From: Dehalococcoidia bacterium UBA6627
GTDB taxonomy: Bacteria; Chloroflexota; Dehalococcoidia; UBA2979
Reading direction: 5' to 3'
Length of the DNA stretch: 64,000 nt
Assembly (NCBI GenBank): GCA_002455955.1
Contig: DKLZ01000075.1
Coordinates: 21,375-85,374 of the forward strand
Of the stretch, positions 9,100-18,353 are shown piece by piece. The notes below the pieces were generated by a model. The model searched no databases and was not told where the DNA came from. It saw only the letters and a list, made by a program, of their open reading frames with translations. Made by a program: the position numbers and the translations under genes. The stretch's first letter is position 1. Each line of letters opens with the position of its first letter.

Positions 9100-10203
9100 A
9101 TGAATCACACGAATTCAGCTCAACTGGGAATTAATGGCGGGACTCCTGTACGAGAGAAACCTTTCCCTGAGCGTCCCAATCTCTCACCGGCCACTGACAA
9201 AGATCCGATAACAGTATTCGAAAATTCGTTCGCATCGTTCTTTGGATACACCAAAGTCGCGGCAGTTACTTGTCAGGATGAAGCTACAGCCTATGCACTC
9301 GCCTTTGACGCACTCGATATAACTGATGGTGAAGCAGTGCTCCCATCGCTTACTTCTGAGGCTGGGGGCACTGCTGCTCATGCCGCTGGCCTGACAGTCA
9401 GACCAAGCGAGTTAGAACCTGATTCCATAACACTGAGTCCACATCGCCTCACTAGAGTTCTTAACAAGCACACGAAAGTTGTGATCGCAAATTACGGGTT
9501 CGGTCACCCTTTCGCTGCAAATGAAATTCTACGAATTCTGGAACTGACTGGAGTCCCGTTAATCGAGGATGCTTCGGCTGGTCTTGGCAGTAGCTACCAT
9601 GGCCATCCAGCAGGGTCGTTCGGACGACTCGCATTATTCTCGTTCGGACGACAACATTTGCTACCCGGACAGGGCGCCGTATTAATCTCTACCGACACCG
9701 AACTCGTGTCAAAAATAAGAAATGCTCGTAATAAAGCAAATGCACACATCCAAGAAGATCAAGTGCGCGTTGCACTAAACGCCTGGCGGAACGTCGACGA
9801 AGAACTGAAAGTAAGACGCCAGCTAGCATGGGAACTCACTCTCGATTTACGAGATTGCAAAGCGCTCGACGGTATGGCGCACAGTCGATGGATCGCACAT
9901 GGGTACGATTGTTACGTCGTACGTATCCGAAGCTTACTTTGGAAGCGCTCTCTTAACGAAACTGTTGCCGCACTCCGAAGCGAAGGCATCCCTTGCACTC
10001 CTGCTCTTGGTTCATCAACTCAGCTAGATCTAGAGGCAAACGCGACAATGCATAAACACAAAGACCTCAGTCAAGAACACTTTCCTGTATCAAAACGACT
10101 TCCGAACGAACTGATCGCCCTACCGCTTCACACGGGCATGACCGATCTGGATATCTCTGATATCACCGCGGCACTCGAGAAGCTTGAAGCAGCGAGCACC
10201 TAA
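9100..10203 (+). CDS. DegT/DnrJ/EryC1-fold protein with His replacing the PLP lysine
   Basis: A 367-residue protein of the sugar aminotransferase (aspartate aminotransferase fold I) family. The N-terminus INGGTPVREKPFP is typical. The PLP ring-binding Asp is D157 in IEDASAGLG. The internal-aldimine Lys is expected in a motif like FSFxxxKxLTTGEGG, but here the sequence is FSFGRQHLLPGQG with His186 at the Lys position. The phosphate-binding SGTAA segment is also altered (CQDEATAY). A Lys-to-His change is known in the ColD dehydratase, so this could be a dehydratase-like enzyme or a non-catalytic homologue. It is 29 bases upstream of the ROK-like gene, probably in one operon. Confidence 0.82.
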   Translation: MNHTNSAQLGINGGTPVREKPFPERPNLSPATDKDPITVFENSFASFFGYTKVAAVTCQDEATAYALAFDALDITDGEAVLPSLTSEAGGTAAHAAGLTVRPSELEPDSITLSPHRLTRVLNKHTKVVIANYGFGHPFAANEILRILELTGVPLIEDASAGLGSSYHGHPAGSFGRLALFSFGRQHLLPGQGAVLISTDTELVSKIRNARNKANAHIQEDQVRVALNAWRNVDEELKVRRQLAWELTLDLRDCKALDGMAHSRWIAHGYDCYVVRIRSLLWKRSLNETVAALRSEGIPCTPALGSSTQLDLEANATMHKHKDLSQEHFPVSKRLPNELIALPLHTGMTDLDISDITAALEKLEAAST

Positions 10204-10232
10204 TCAGTAGCGAGATCTAGATAGAGGAGATA

Positions 10233-11003
10233 ATGACACGAAACAGCAAAAGTGAAGTACGTCCCGCTTTAGTCGCAATCGACTTCACGTCAACAGACCT
10301 CCGCTTACTTTTGTCAACTCCCGAGCAGCAGTTAATCGCTAATGAGCAATATCAGCTGCCTACTCTCGATGACGAAGAAGCATGGGCTTGGGAAGTAGGA
10401 GGCCGCCTGTCAACGCTGTTCTCTCGTGACGGAGAACCATTATTTGCCCTGGGAATAGCTATCGCCTGCCCCGGCATGGTTCATCCCATTCGAGGTGTAC
10501 TAACCGAAAGTCGAGCTCAGGAAGGATGGAATGAGTTGCACGTTGTAGACGCAATTCGCCGTCACATCAATGCACCAACGGTTGCCATCGACCGTGTACA
10601 AGCAGGTCTCCGAGGGGAGATGACAGCCGGCGCTGCTATTGACGCAACAGATGTGCTCTACGTGTCAGTGCGTGAATCGACGATAGTGGCTGCCATCCTT
10701 AGCTCTGGAACAATCATTCGTGGCGCTCATCATCGATCTGGGCGGATAAATAGCACTGATGATGCCCGCGAGATCGCCACTATCGCCGCCGCATTGGATA
10801 GCGCGTTGGTGATTCTCGACACGGTCAACGAAAACGCTGATGAAATCGAGAGTCGGACACGTAAGGAATTAAAGAAAGTCAGAGCGGGAGGAGAAGTGAT
10901 AATCTCAAAACTTGGTACGCGCGCCCCTCTACTAGGAGCGCTCGAAGCTGCTGCGATAGTCGCGTATGAAGGTCAGCACACGATAGAGAACGATAATCAG
11001 TAG
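10233..11003 (+). CDS. ROK-family-like protein (degenerate sugar kinase/regulator fold)
   Basis: A 256-residue protein with ROK features: an ATP-phosphate-1-like start (LVAIDFTSTDLRLLL), ACPGMVHPIRGVL, and a catalytic-Asp region around D120 (AIDRVQAGLRGE). The usual ENDANAAALGE signature is poorly kept. The ROK zinc motif (GHxxxxxxGxxCxCG) is missing, and the protein is about 40-50 residues shorter than typical. An AGGAG ribosome-binding site precedes the ATG. It follows the DegT-like gene. Kinase activity is doubtful; a binding or regulatory role is possible. Confidence 0.6.
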   Translation: MTRNSKSEVRPALVAIDFTSTDLRLLLSTPEQQLIANEQYQLPTLDDEEAWAWEVGGRLSTLFSRDGEPLFALGIAIACPGMVHPIRGVLTESRAQEGWNELHVVDAIRRHINAPTVAIDRVQAGLRGEMTAGAAIDATDVLYVSVRESTIVAAILSSGTIIRGAHHRSGRINSTDDAREIATIAAALDSALVILDTVNENADEIESRTRKELKKVRAGGEVIISKLGTRAPLLGALEAAAIVAYEGQHTIENDNQ

Positions 11004-11019
11004 AACCTCAAATAGCCAG

Positions 11020-12729
11020 TTAATAACCTCGATATTTGGTAGCAAGCGGTAGTCTTCGGTCGCGACCAAAAGCTCGTGGCGAAATCTTGATTCCAGGAGG
11101 CGACTGTCGGCGTTTGTATTCGTTCTGGTTCACCAAATCGATGACCTGTCTCACAGTTACCTCATCAAAGCCACGAGCAACTATCGACTCCAATGAAAGA
11201 TCATCTTCAACATATGCTTCCACTATTGGATCAAGGATTTCATAAACTGGTAGCGAATCGGTGTCGAACTGATCAGGCCGCAGTTCCGCAGAAGGAGGTT
11301 TCTCTATAGAGCTGGTCGGAATCACCTCGCTCACGGTATTTCGGTAGCGCGCTAGCTTCCAGACCATCGTCTTTGGCACATCCTTGATTACAGCAAAACC
11401 TCCAACCATATCCCCGTAGAGAGTTGCATAACCACATGCGTACTCAGATTTGTTACCGGTAGTCAGAACGAGTGATCCCTCTCGCTTATTCGATAGTGCC
11501 ATCACCAGCATCCCACGAATACGCGCCTGCAAATTCTCCTCTGCCGTCCCAGACTCATGACCATCGAACTCATAAGACAAAGCTTCCAGAGCAGTGTCGT
11601 GTACAGACTCGATTGGTAGCGATATTAAATGAATACCGAGTCGCTTCGCTAGGTCAGTAGCATCGGCAATCGATCCCTCAGAGGAGTATCGCGACGGCAT
11701 TGAAACTCCAACCACATGCTCAGGTCCCAATGCGTCGACGGCTATCGCACAGACAATTGCCGAATCGATCCCGCCGGACAGCGCTACGAAAGCATCCTTA
11801 AAACCATTCTTTCTCAGGTAATCGGAGGTTCCAAGTACCAATCCGTCATAAACCTCTGCCTCAATCGGACGGGGAATTAACTTACTTTGCGTGCGCAGTT
11901 CACGTGTACCCTCAAACGAGGGCGTCACCAGGATTGGTGCAATACGATTGCCATCGTGCTGTTTTGATTCCTGCATCTGACGCTGGACTGTCTCCTCAAC
12001 GGAAATATCAGCCACAAGCAAATCAGGCGTCATCGATGCTCCGCGGGCAATCGTCAATCCCGCAGTATCTACAACGAATGAATTCCCATCAAACAGTAAC
12101 TCATCCTGACCTCCCACCTGATTCACATAGACCACGGAAACTGCATCGTGAACCGCCCGTGTGGAAATCATCTGCTCTCGATCACCCGACTTATTGACAT
12201 GAAATGGAGACGCATTCAGATTGAGAATCACTTGAGCACCTGCAAGCGCCTGCTCACGACCAGGCCCTCCTGGAAGCCACAAGTCCTCACAGACAGTCAA
12301 ACCAACTACAACACCACCAATTTCAAACAGACTGAGATCATTCCCCGAGTGGAAATAGCGTTCTTCGTCGAAAACGCCGTAGTTCGGTAGCCGTTGTTTA
12401 CGGTAGACACCAACAACATGCCCATCGTGAAGCACTGCGGCTGCGTTATAGAGATGTTCATCGTGATCAAGGCAACCCACGACCAGTGGCGGTAAACCAC
12501 TTGATTCCTTAGCCAGCTGAAGCAATCGTAGCTGCGCCTCTTCAAGGAACGCAGTACGGAGAAGCAAATCTTCAGGTGGGTATCCAATCAGGGCTAACTC
12601 CGGATAGACAACAAGATCCACTTGCGATTCCATGGCTTCCCGCGCAGCCTCAAGGATCAATGAATGGTTTCCATCAAAATCACCAATCGTTGTATTAAGT
12701 TGGCCGAGGGCGACACGAAGATGTCTCAC
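11020..12729 (-). CDS. nadE: Glutamine-dependent NAD+ synthetase
   Basis: A 569-residue two-domain enzyme that converts deamido-NAD+ to NAD+ using glutamine. The N-terminal nitrilase-type amidase has its Glu-Lys-Cys triad in PELALIGYPPEDLL, YRKQRLPNYGVFDE and VCEDLW. The C-terminal synthetase has the PP-loop motif ALSGGIDSA and GNKSEYACGY. The length suits the bacterial glutamine-dependent form. The start is GTG at 12729 with GGAG upstream. It converges on the ROK-like gene. Confidence 0.96.
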   Translation of the reverse strand: MRHLRVALGQLNTTIGDFDGNHSLILEAAREAMESQVDLVVYPELALIGYPPEDLLLRTAFLEEAQLRLLQLAKESSGLPPLVVGCLDHDEHLYNAAAVLHDGHVVGVYRKQRLPNYGVFDEERYFHSGNDLSLFEIGGVVVGLTVCEDLWLPGGPGREQALAGAQVILNLNASPFHVNKSGDREQMISTRAVHDAVSVVYVNQVGGQDELLFDGNSFVVDTAGLTIARGASMTPDLLVADISVEETVQRQMQESKQHDGNRIAPILVTPSFEGTRELRTQSKLIPRPIEAEVYDGLVLGTSDYLRKNGFKDAFVALSGGIDSAIVCAIAVDALGPEHVVGVSMPSRYSSEGSIADATDLAKRLGIHLISLPIESVHDTALEALSYEFDGHESGTAEENLQARIRGMLVMALSNKREGSLVLTTGNKSEYACGYATLYGDMVGGFAVIKDVPKTMVWKLARYRNTVSEVIPTSSIEKPPSAELRPDQFDTDSLPVYEILDPIVEAYVEDDLSLESIVARGFDEVTVRQVIDLVNQNEYKRRQSPPGIKISPRAFGRDRRLPLATKYRGY

Positions 12730-13037
12730 CTGAGCTCCATCCGTTACTCTTTGTGTATACCTTACGCAAAGTATCGATCAGCCATAGCCTAGAGCGCTAT
12801 GGATAGGTGGTCAATCGGGTTCATCCGATCATGTGAAATGGTATCCAAGCATTGCTAAACTTCTACAACTCTGTTCGGCAAACAATCAATCTGAATGAGG
12901 ACAGAGTTTCTAACAGCGATATCACAGAACAAGATAAGAATTCAGCGCTTTAAGGCTTGAAGAGTATTCATTGCTGAGCGTATCGACGCAATGCTAAACA
13001 ACAGATGTCAGATTGATCCGATATCAGTTCGCCCTAT
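12730..13037. other. Intergenic region upstream of nadE
   Basis: A 308-base spacer between the end of the ctaCDEF operon and nadE, both on the minus strand. It contains a short hairpin (CCATAGC at 12782-12788 pairing with GCTATGG at 12796-12802), without a T-tract on either side. I see no gene. Confidence 0.45.
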
Positions 13038-13394
13038 TTAGTGGCCGTGATGTTCCCAGGGTGGCAACTCCTCAGGACCAAGAGCGTCTGTACTATCGTT
13101 CCAGAACAATGCCAGCAAACCTATGAGTATTGCGGTGGCCAGTATCAAGCCAAGCATGAACATCTGAGTAAATACCCGCGATTCAAAGCGCAGATGCATG
13201 AAAAGAGCTACGACCACGCCAAATTTCACAGCGGACATCACGATCAATACCGTTACAAGCGTAACTGTCCCAAGACCGGCATACGATGCGATTAACTCTA
13301 ATACGGTAACAACAGCCAGACCGATCGTGATCTGAATATATTGTCGTGGCCCAAGTGTGGACCCTGATCCTTTAGTGTGTGCGTCGCTGGCCAT
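13038..13394 (-). CDS. ctaF: Cytochrome c oxidase subunit IV (caa3-type)
   Basis: A 118-residue inner-membrane protein with three predicted helices, including LVTVLIVMSAVKFGVVVALF followed by MHLRFE, the hallmark of bacterial subunit IV. A His-rich end (PPWEHHGH) is typical. It is the last gene of the ctaC-D-E-F operon, 12 bases after ctaE. It supports assembly and stability of the oxidase rather than catalysis. Confidence 0.92.
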   Translation of the reverse strand: MASDAHTKGSGSTLGPRQYIQITIGLAVVTVLELIASYAGLGTVTLVTVLIVMSAVKFGVVVALFMHLRFESRVFTQMFMLGLILATAILIGLLALFWNDSTDALGPEELPPWEHHGH

Positions 13395-13406
13395 AAACCG
13401 GCCTCC

Positions 13407-14009
13407 CTAGGGAATCAAGTAGATGACCGTGAAAATCACGATCCAAACAATGTCCACGAAGTGCCAGTACAGTCCGGCAATCTCCATATATAACCCGCCA
13501 CTCGGACCCAATCCATTTCGTCTCATCGAACCAATTAACATCGATCCGAGGTACAGCACACCAACTCCTACGTGAACACCATGGAAACCTGTAAGAACGA
13601 AGAATGACGCGCCAAACTGGTTAGTCGAAAGGTTGAGACCTTCCGAACCAAACAGACGAAACTCATAAACTTGGAAACCAAGAAATACAAGTCCGAGAAG
13701 TATCGTACTGAGAAGTGAAAGTTTCATCATCTTGGGGAAATTATGATGAGCTGCGTAAACGGCGAGCACCATCGTAAAGGAGCTCACTAGCAAAACGAAT
13801 GTACTGAGGGACGTTAGCGGTATGTCGAAAACATCGTCCGGTAGAGGTCGGACCAGTGATTCACCCTTGTAAATCAAGTACGTCGATATCAGTGAGCCGA
13901 AGAACAAACACTCGGACGCGAGAAAAATCCACATGAGAAGCATGCGGTTGTCAACACCCAAAGACGTATGGTGCTCACCATGTGCCGCTTCAGTCGCTTC
14001 CATGCTCAC
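13407..14009 (-). CDS. ctaE: Cytochrome c oxidase subunit III
   Basis: A 200-residue membrane protein with five predicted helices, as in the short bacterial form of subunit III. Recognisable blocks are MLLMWIFLASECLFFGSL, the lipid-binding segment FFVLTGFHGVHVGVG and the C-terminal YWHFVDIVWIVIF. It is encoded between ctaD and ctaF. It is a structural subunit that stabilises the catalytic core. Confidence 0.96.
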   Translation of the reverse strand: MSMEATEAAHGEHHTSLGVDNRMLLMWIFLASECLFFGSLISTYLIYKGESLVRPLPDDVFDIPLTSLSTFVLLVSSFTMVLAVYAAHHNFPKMMKLSLLSTILLGLVFLGFQVYEFRLFGSEGLNLSTNQFGASFFVLTGFHGVHVGVGVLYLGSMLIGSMRRNGLGPSGGLYMEIAGLYWHFVDIVWIVIFTVIYLIP

Positions 14010-14062
14010 TCCCTGTACGCGACGACGAGGGTCGCGACGCCCTGCTCATCGTATCCTTAACT

Positions 14063-15865
14063 TTACTCTGTTGGTTCTAGAGCCCAACCCCAGATGGAAT
14101 AGATAACTATGACAACACCCAGCGCTGTAAGAGCCAGATGAGAGAGTACTCCTACCCCGAGAAGCAAAACGCCAAGACCTATTAGTAGTGGAAAATACGA
14201 TGGTGGCGGAAGGTGAATGTGCATCTCACTTGGAGGTTCAACCTTTTCGATTCCATGGTCTCGGTCGTACCACAGAGGATCACGGTCACGCACTTCGGGA
14301 ATCACATCAAAATCATGCTCTGGGGGTGGTGAACTAGTCGCCCATTCCAATGTAGGTGCATCCCAGGGGTTGTCAGTAGCAGTAGGCTCCTTGCGCATCG
14401 TCCAGAAGAAATTCACAAGGAAAACAATGATACTTAGGGCAAGCATGTAGGAACCGATCGTCGCGACCATGTTCCAAGTCTCCCAACCTAGATCGGCGTC
14501 ATACGTGTAAATCCGCCTGGGCATCCCCGATAACCCAAGAAAATGCATTGGGAAAAACGTTATATTCATTCCGATAAACATCAACCAGAAATGAATCTTC
14601 CCCAGTCTCTCATCCAGAAAACGACCGGTCATCTTAGGGAACCAGTAATAAAGACCAGAGAAGATTCCTACGATCGCGCCACCAAACAGCACGTAATGGA
14701 TATGAGCAACGATGAAGTAAGTGTCCTGCTGCTGGCTATCGACAGGTGGGCTGGCATGCATCACACCGGAAATTCCACCAATTGTGAAAAGTGCAATGAA
14801 TGAAACAGCAAAGTACATCGCCGTATTAAAGTGAATACTGCCGCCGTATAGCGTTCCCATCCAATTGAATATTTTAATCCCTGTTGGCACCGCTATTGCC
14901 ATCGTACTCGCCGTGAAAACAATCTGGGGAACTGTACCAAGTCCTGTGGTGAACATGTGGTGGCTCCAAACAGCGAAGCCAAGTACGCCAATCGCGACTC
15001 CAGCAAACACGATAGCGGCATATCCAAATAGTGGTTTACGTGAAAAAACGGGTAAAACTTCGGAAACAATGCCCATCGACGGGAGTATCAAAACGTAGAC
15101 TTCTGGATGAGCAAATACCCAGAAGAGGTGCTGCCAAAGTATTGGATCTCCGCCCTCAGCTGGCGTAAAGAAATTTGTCGTAAAGTTACGATCGAACACG
15201 AGTTGCACCAGTGCCACGGTGATAACAGGCAATGAAAGGATAAGCAGGAAGTTAACAACCAGCATCATCCATATGAAAACTGGCAGTCGCATCATACTCA
15301 TACCAGGTGCTCGCATATTGAAAACAGTGACAGCGAAGTTCAGCGAAGCCATCAATGACGATGTCCCGAGAATCAGCAAACCAATCGCATAAAAATCGAG
15401 CCCTGCGCCAGGAGAGAACTCTTCGTCAGAAAGCGGCGCGTATGCAAACCACCCACCGTCCGGAGCTCCACCAAAGATGAAACTACTTGTGAGTAGCAAT
15501 GCGCCACCCAGAAATACCCAATAGGAAAGTGCATTCAGCCTCGGGAATGCGACATCACGAGCACCGATCATCAACGGTAAGAAATAGTTAAAGAATGCCG
15601 CACCGAGAGGCATAATCCCAAGGAAAATCATGGTGAGCGCGTGCATAGTGAAAAGTTGGTTATAACGATCAGCATCAACCACGGCACCGTTCGGAACCGC
15701 TAATTGGGTACGAATTATCAGTGCTTCCAGACCGGCTAACAAGAAAAAAGCAAAACCGCTAATGCCATACATCGTGCCGATCTTCTTATGATCGACCGTC
15801 GTTAACCACGTCCAAATCGTGGTCTCTTCCTGAACCTGAGGCAGGGTGCCGGTGGCCGTTGCCAT
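14063..15865 (-). CDS. ctaD: Cytochrome c oxidase subunit I (haem-copper oxidase catalytic subunit)
   Basis: The 600-residue catalytic subunit reduces O2 to water and pumps protons. The CuB/tyrosine site is visible in WVFAHPEVYVLILP. The haem-binding region is VDSQQQDTYFIVAHIHYVLF, with the histidines for haem a and a3. At the C-terminus two more hydrophobic segments (about residues 550-595) extend beyond the 12-helix core, as in caa3-type members. It lies between ctaC and ctaE on the minus strand. Haem a/o supply would come from the ctaB gene at 24612, on the other side of the divergent promoter region. Confidence 0.97.
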   Translation of the reverse strand: MATATGTLPQVQEETTIWTWLTTVDHKKIGTMYGISGFAFFLLAGLEALIIRTQLAVPNGAVVDADRYNQLFTMHALTMIFLGIMPLGAAFFNYFLPLMIGARDVAFPRLNALSYWVFLGGALLLTSSFIFGGAPDGGWFAYAPLSDEEFSPGAGLDFYAIGLLILGTSSLMASLNFAVTVFNMRAPGMSMMRLPVFIWMMLVVNFLLILSLPVITVALVQLVFDRNFTTNFFTPAEGGDPILWQHLFWVFAHPEVYVLILPSMGIVSEVLPVFSRKPLFGYAAIVFAGVAIGVLGFAVWSHHMFTTGLGTVPQIVFTASTMAIAVPTGIKIFNWMGTLYGGSIHFNTAMYFAVSFIALFTIGGISGVMHASPPVDSQQQDTYFIVAHIHYVLFGGAIVGIFSGLYYWFPKMTGRFLDERLGKIHFWLMFIGMNITFFPMHFLGLSGMPRRIYTYDADLGWETWNMVATIGSYMLALSIIVFLVNFFWTMRKEPTATDNPWDAPTLEWATSSPPPEHDFDVIPEVRDRDPLWYDRDHGIEKVEPPSEMHIHLPPPSYFPLLIGLGVLLLGVGVLSHLALTALGVVIVIYSIWGWALEPTE

Positions 15866-15900
15866 ATGGTTCCTTCCCTAAGTACTCGTCAGCCGAGGAT

Positions 15901-16956
15901 CTACTTCAGATCCTGCAGGTAAGCAACGAGTTGTTCGATCTGTTCGGCATTGAGATTAAGGTTCGGCATTATCGACCCTGGTTTCTCGCCTGGCGGATTT
16001 GCTAGCCAAGCTGCCATATTCTCAGAATTGTTCTCAAACATCCCTGAAGCAAGAGTAGTGCGCGAAGCGATGTGCGTCAGATCAGGACCGATTTGACCAA
16101 CAGCGTTCGTACCTCGGATTGTGTGGCACGCCGCGCAAAGTGTCGTAGCAATTTTCTCACCAGCTAATGCTAGGTCACCTTGAGCAGGTTCAGCATCAGC
16201 AGCCTGAGAAGCAACCCAAGCATCGAAGTCTTCGGGAGCGTGAACAAACACTCGGAATCGCATATTCGCGTGTGACGTCCCACAGAATTCAGCGCACTGA
16301 CCTAGGAACATGCCTGTCTCATGCGGCGTAAACCATAGACGGTTCTCGTGGCCCGGTACCATATCGACCTTACCGGATAGTTGCGGCACCCAGAATGAAT
16401 GGATTACATCTTCCGAACGCAGCTCTACGTTCACTGCACGATCAACTGGGAGGTGTAATTCATTCGCCGTAGTGACATCTAACCCGGGGTATTCGAACTC
16501 GAACCACCACTGATTACCGGTTGCAACTACCTCCAGCGCATCATCGGGCGCGTCACCTGTAGTATCGATGATTACTGAGAAGCTAGGTAGTGCTATTGCT
16601 ATTACGATTGCTACCGGAATCAGTGTCCAAAGCACTTCGAGACGTGAGTTTCCGTGAATCTGTTGCGGCTCGTGACCTGCACGTTCCCGGAAGATAACCG
16701 CGAAAGCCAGCGTTAGCGTGAGGACACCAACCATCACAATCCCCGCAAGGATTGTGACGAAATTATATAGCCCCTGTACAGCATCTGCATTGTCTGAAAG
16801 CGGAGCAAGCGTCGTCATTGGATCGGACGCCGTGGCGTCCCAAGCGATCCAAATAAGCCAAGTCGTGATCAGAACGATCGCTAGCGAAAGAACCGTTAGC
16901 GAGATAGCGCGCGGTGAAGGACGCAAACGATGCCTCCGCGATCCAAGTTCGGTCAC
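15901..16956 (-). CDS. ctaC: Cytochrome c oxidase subunit II with fused cytochrome c domain
   Basis: A 351-residue membrane-anchored subunit that accepts electrons at CuA. Two transmembrane helices (about residues 18-38 and 62-88) precede a cupredoxin domain with the CuA ligands: His in VIHSFWVPQLSGK and Cys/Cys/His/Met in CAEFCGTSHANM. A C-terminal cytochrome c domain follows, with CAACH near residue 279 and a Met ligand in GSIMPNL. This makes the enzyme caa3-type. Its c haem needs the ccm genes encoded divergently from about 17268. Confidence 0.97.
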   Translation of the reverse strand: MTELGSRRHRLRPSPRAISLTVLSLAIVLITTWLIWIAWDATASDPMTTLAPLSDNADAVQGLYNFVTILAGIVMVGVLTLTLAFAVIFRERAGHEPQQIHGNSRLEVLWTLIPVAIVIAIALPSFSVIIDTTGDAPDDALEVVATGNQWWFEFEYPGLDVTTANELHLPVDRAVNVELRSEDVIHSFWVPQLSGKVDMVPGHENRLWFTPHETGMFLGQCAEFCGTSHANMRFRVFVHAPEDFDAWVASQAADAEPAQGDLALAGEKIATTLCAACHTIRGTNAVGQIGPDLTHIASRTTLASGMFENNSENMAAWLANPPGEKPGSIMPNLNLNAEQIEQLVAYLQDLK

Positions 16957-17267
16957 AAATTCAAACAGTGACCGTTCGCAGCGTAGCCTTCGCTAGCCAC
17001 GTGTTAGTGAGTAGCATCGGCCATCGGTGCGGTCAAGCAATTTAGCGAAAACAAGTGTCTTAAACTCAGTGACATCTGGCCGGCAAAGGGCCTATACCAA
17101 CACCTATCAACTGCACGCATAGCTCACAGTAAAAACACATTAACGGGTTAACTCGTCAAATTTTCGGAGATTTAAGGTACTCCAGTGATAGGCAAATATT
17201 CTATACCTAGCGTGTTCCTCTCTTATCATTCGTTGAACGGAGCAATAAGACAGCCGTACGCTCGCCT
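16957..17267. promoter_or_regulatory. Divergent intergenic region between ctaC and the ccm operon
   Basis: A 311-base non-coding stretch between two operons read away from each other: the oxidase on the minus strand and cytochrome c maturation on the plus strand. It must hold promoters for both. I cannot assign -35/-10 boxes with confidence; TATACCTA at about 17200 is a candidate -10 for the plus strand. Confidence 0.45.
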
Positions 17268-17813
17268 GTGATGTTAAACGAACAGCTCAATCGCCTACTT
17301 GTAGCAGTCGTCGGAATCGCCGTCGGCGGTTTGATCGTCTTAATGGGGATTGGAATGTGGCAGGATGTCGGAAACGAAAACATTGGTCGAGCTGATACCG
17401 AACTGGAAAGCGGTTTCAACTTTGATCTACCGGCTTTCGACGGATCGCGGTTTGTCCTTACGGATCACATACAAAACCCTATCTTCCTCTACTTCTGGGC
17501 GAGTTGGTGTGCCCCATGCGAAATTGAAGCGCCACTGATTCAGAGCCTCTGGCCAGAGTACCGAGAACGCGGTTACACGTTTATAGGAATCAATATCTGG
17601 GATAACACACAGAGTGCCCAAGACTTCGTTGACCGTCACGGCCTCGAATTTCCAATCGTCATCGACGACGGAAATACGTACCTTGATTACGGTGTCTACG
17701 GAATACCGGAGGCATTTTTCTTGCTACCTGGACTTAGAGTCGACCAGAAGTACATCGGCACATTGACTGAAGTACTCTTCCGCAAACATCTCGAAAATAT
17801 CAAGAAGTCATAA
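17268..17813 (+). CDS. ccmG: Thioredoxin-like thiol:disulfide oxidoreductase (CcmG/ResA/TlpA type)
   Basis: A 181-residue membrane-anchored periplasmic-side thioredoxin. One N-terminal helix (about residues 8-27) is followed by a thioredoxin fold with the active site WASWCAPCE and the cis-Pro region YGVYGIPEAFFL. The GIPE motif is typical of CcmG. In cytochrome c maturation this protein reduces apocytochrome CxxCH cysteines before haem attachment. It starts the operon and ends 10 bases before ccmE. Confidence 0.9.
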   Translation: MMLNEQLNRLLVAVVGIAVGGLIVLMGIGMWQDVGNENIGRADTELESGFNFDLPAFDGSRFVLTDHIQNPIFLYFWASWCAPCEIEAPLIQSLWPEYRERGYTFIGINIWDNTQSAQDFVDRHGLEFPIVIDDGNTYLDYGVYGIPEAFFLLPGLRVDQKYIGTLTEVLFRKHLENIKKS

Positions 17814-17823
17814 GGATTAGGCT

Positions 17824-18288
17824 ATGACTGCATCCGACTCTGATCAGACACCTCCCACCACTTCGAAGGAAGGGGGCAAGCTATTTTCCAGCAATCGAAA
17901 CCGGCTATTGCTACTCCTAGCGATCTCAACGATTGTGATCGGCATCCTCGCTTTCCGTGCCGCTTCAGGTGATCTCTCCTACTACGTCGAGCCGGATGAA
18001 TTTCTGGCGAAAATCGAAGATAACGAAAACAGCCGCTGGCGTGTCGGAGGACGTGTCGTACCTGATTCGATCATCGAACAAAGTGGCCAACCTATCTCTT
18101 TCGACATCGCCGGTGAGAGTGGTGAGCGGATCAGCATCACCTACGATGGACTCGTGCCAAATCTATTTACCGACAACGCCTTCGTTGTGGTTGACGGGCG
18201 TCTTCAAGAGAGTGGGTATTTCCAAGCAACCAGAGTGGTAATTAAGCACGAGAACGAATTCTTTTCGGAAAACCCTACTTCTGAGTAG
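17824..18288 (+). CDS. ccmE: Cytochrome c maturation protein CcmE (haem chaperone)
   Basis: A 154-residue OB-fold haem chaperone with one N-terminal helix (LLLLLAISTIVIGILAF). It has the family block RVGGRVVPDSI and the beta-barrel segment FDIAGE. The covalent haem-binding His is H142 in IKHENEF. The usual motif is HxxxY; here the fifth position is Phe146, so the conserved Tyr is absent. It sits between ccmG and ccmF in the expected order. Confidence 0.9.
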   Translation: MTASDSDQTPPTTSKEGGKLFSSNRNRLLLLLAISTIVIGILAFRAASGDLSYYVEPDEFLAKIEDNENSRWRVGGRVVPDSIIEQSGQPISFDIAGESGERISITYDGLVPNLFTDNAFVVVDGRLQESGYFQATRVVIKHENEFFSENPTSE

Positions 18289-18353
18289 TCAATTGCGAAC
18301 CTCGTCGGTATCGAAGAGTCGCCGCCAGAGTTCAGGCACCGGAGATTAGAGTC

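Noticed and set aside
12782..12802. Hairpin after the oxidase operon as a terminator
   Set aside because: Stem is only 7 bp and no T-run follows; not enough to call a terminator.
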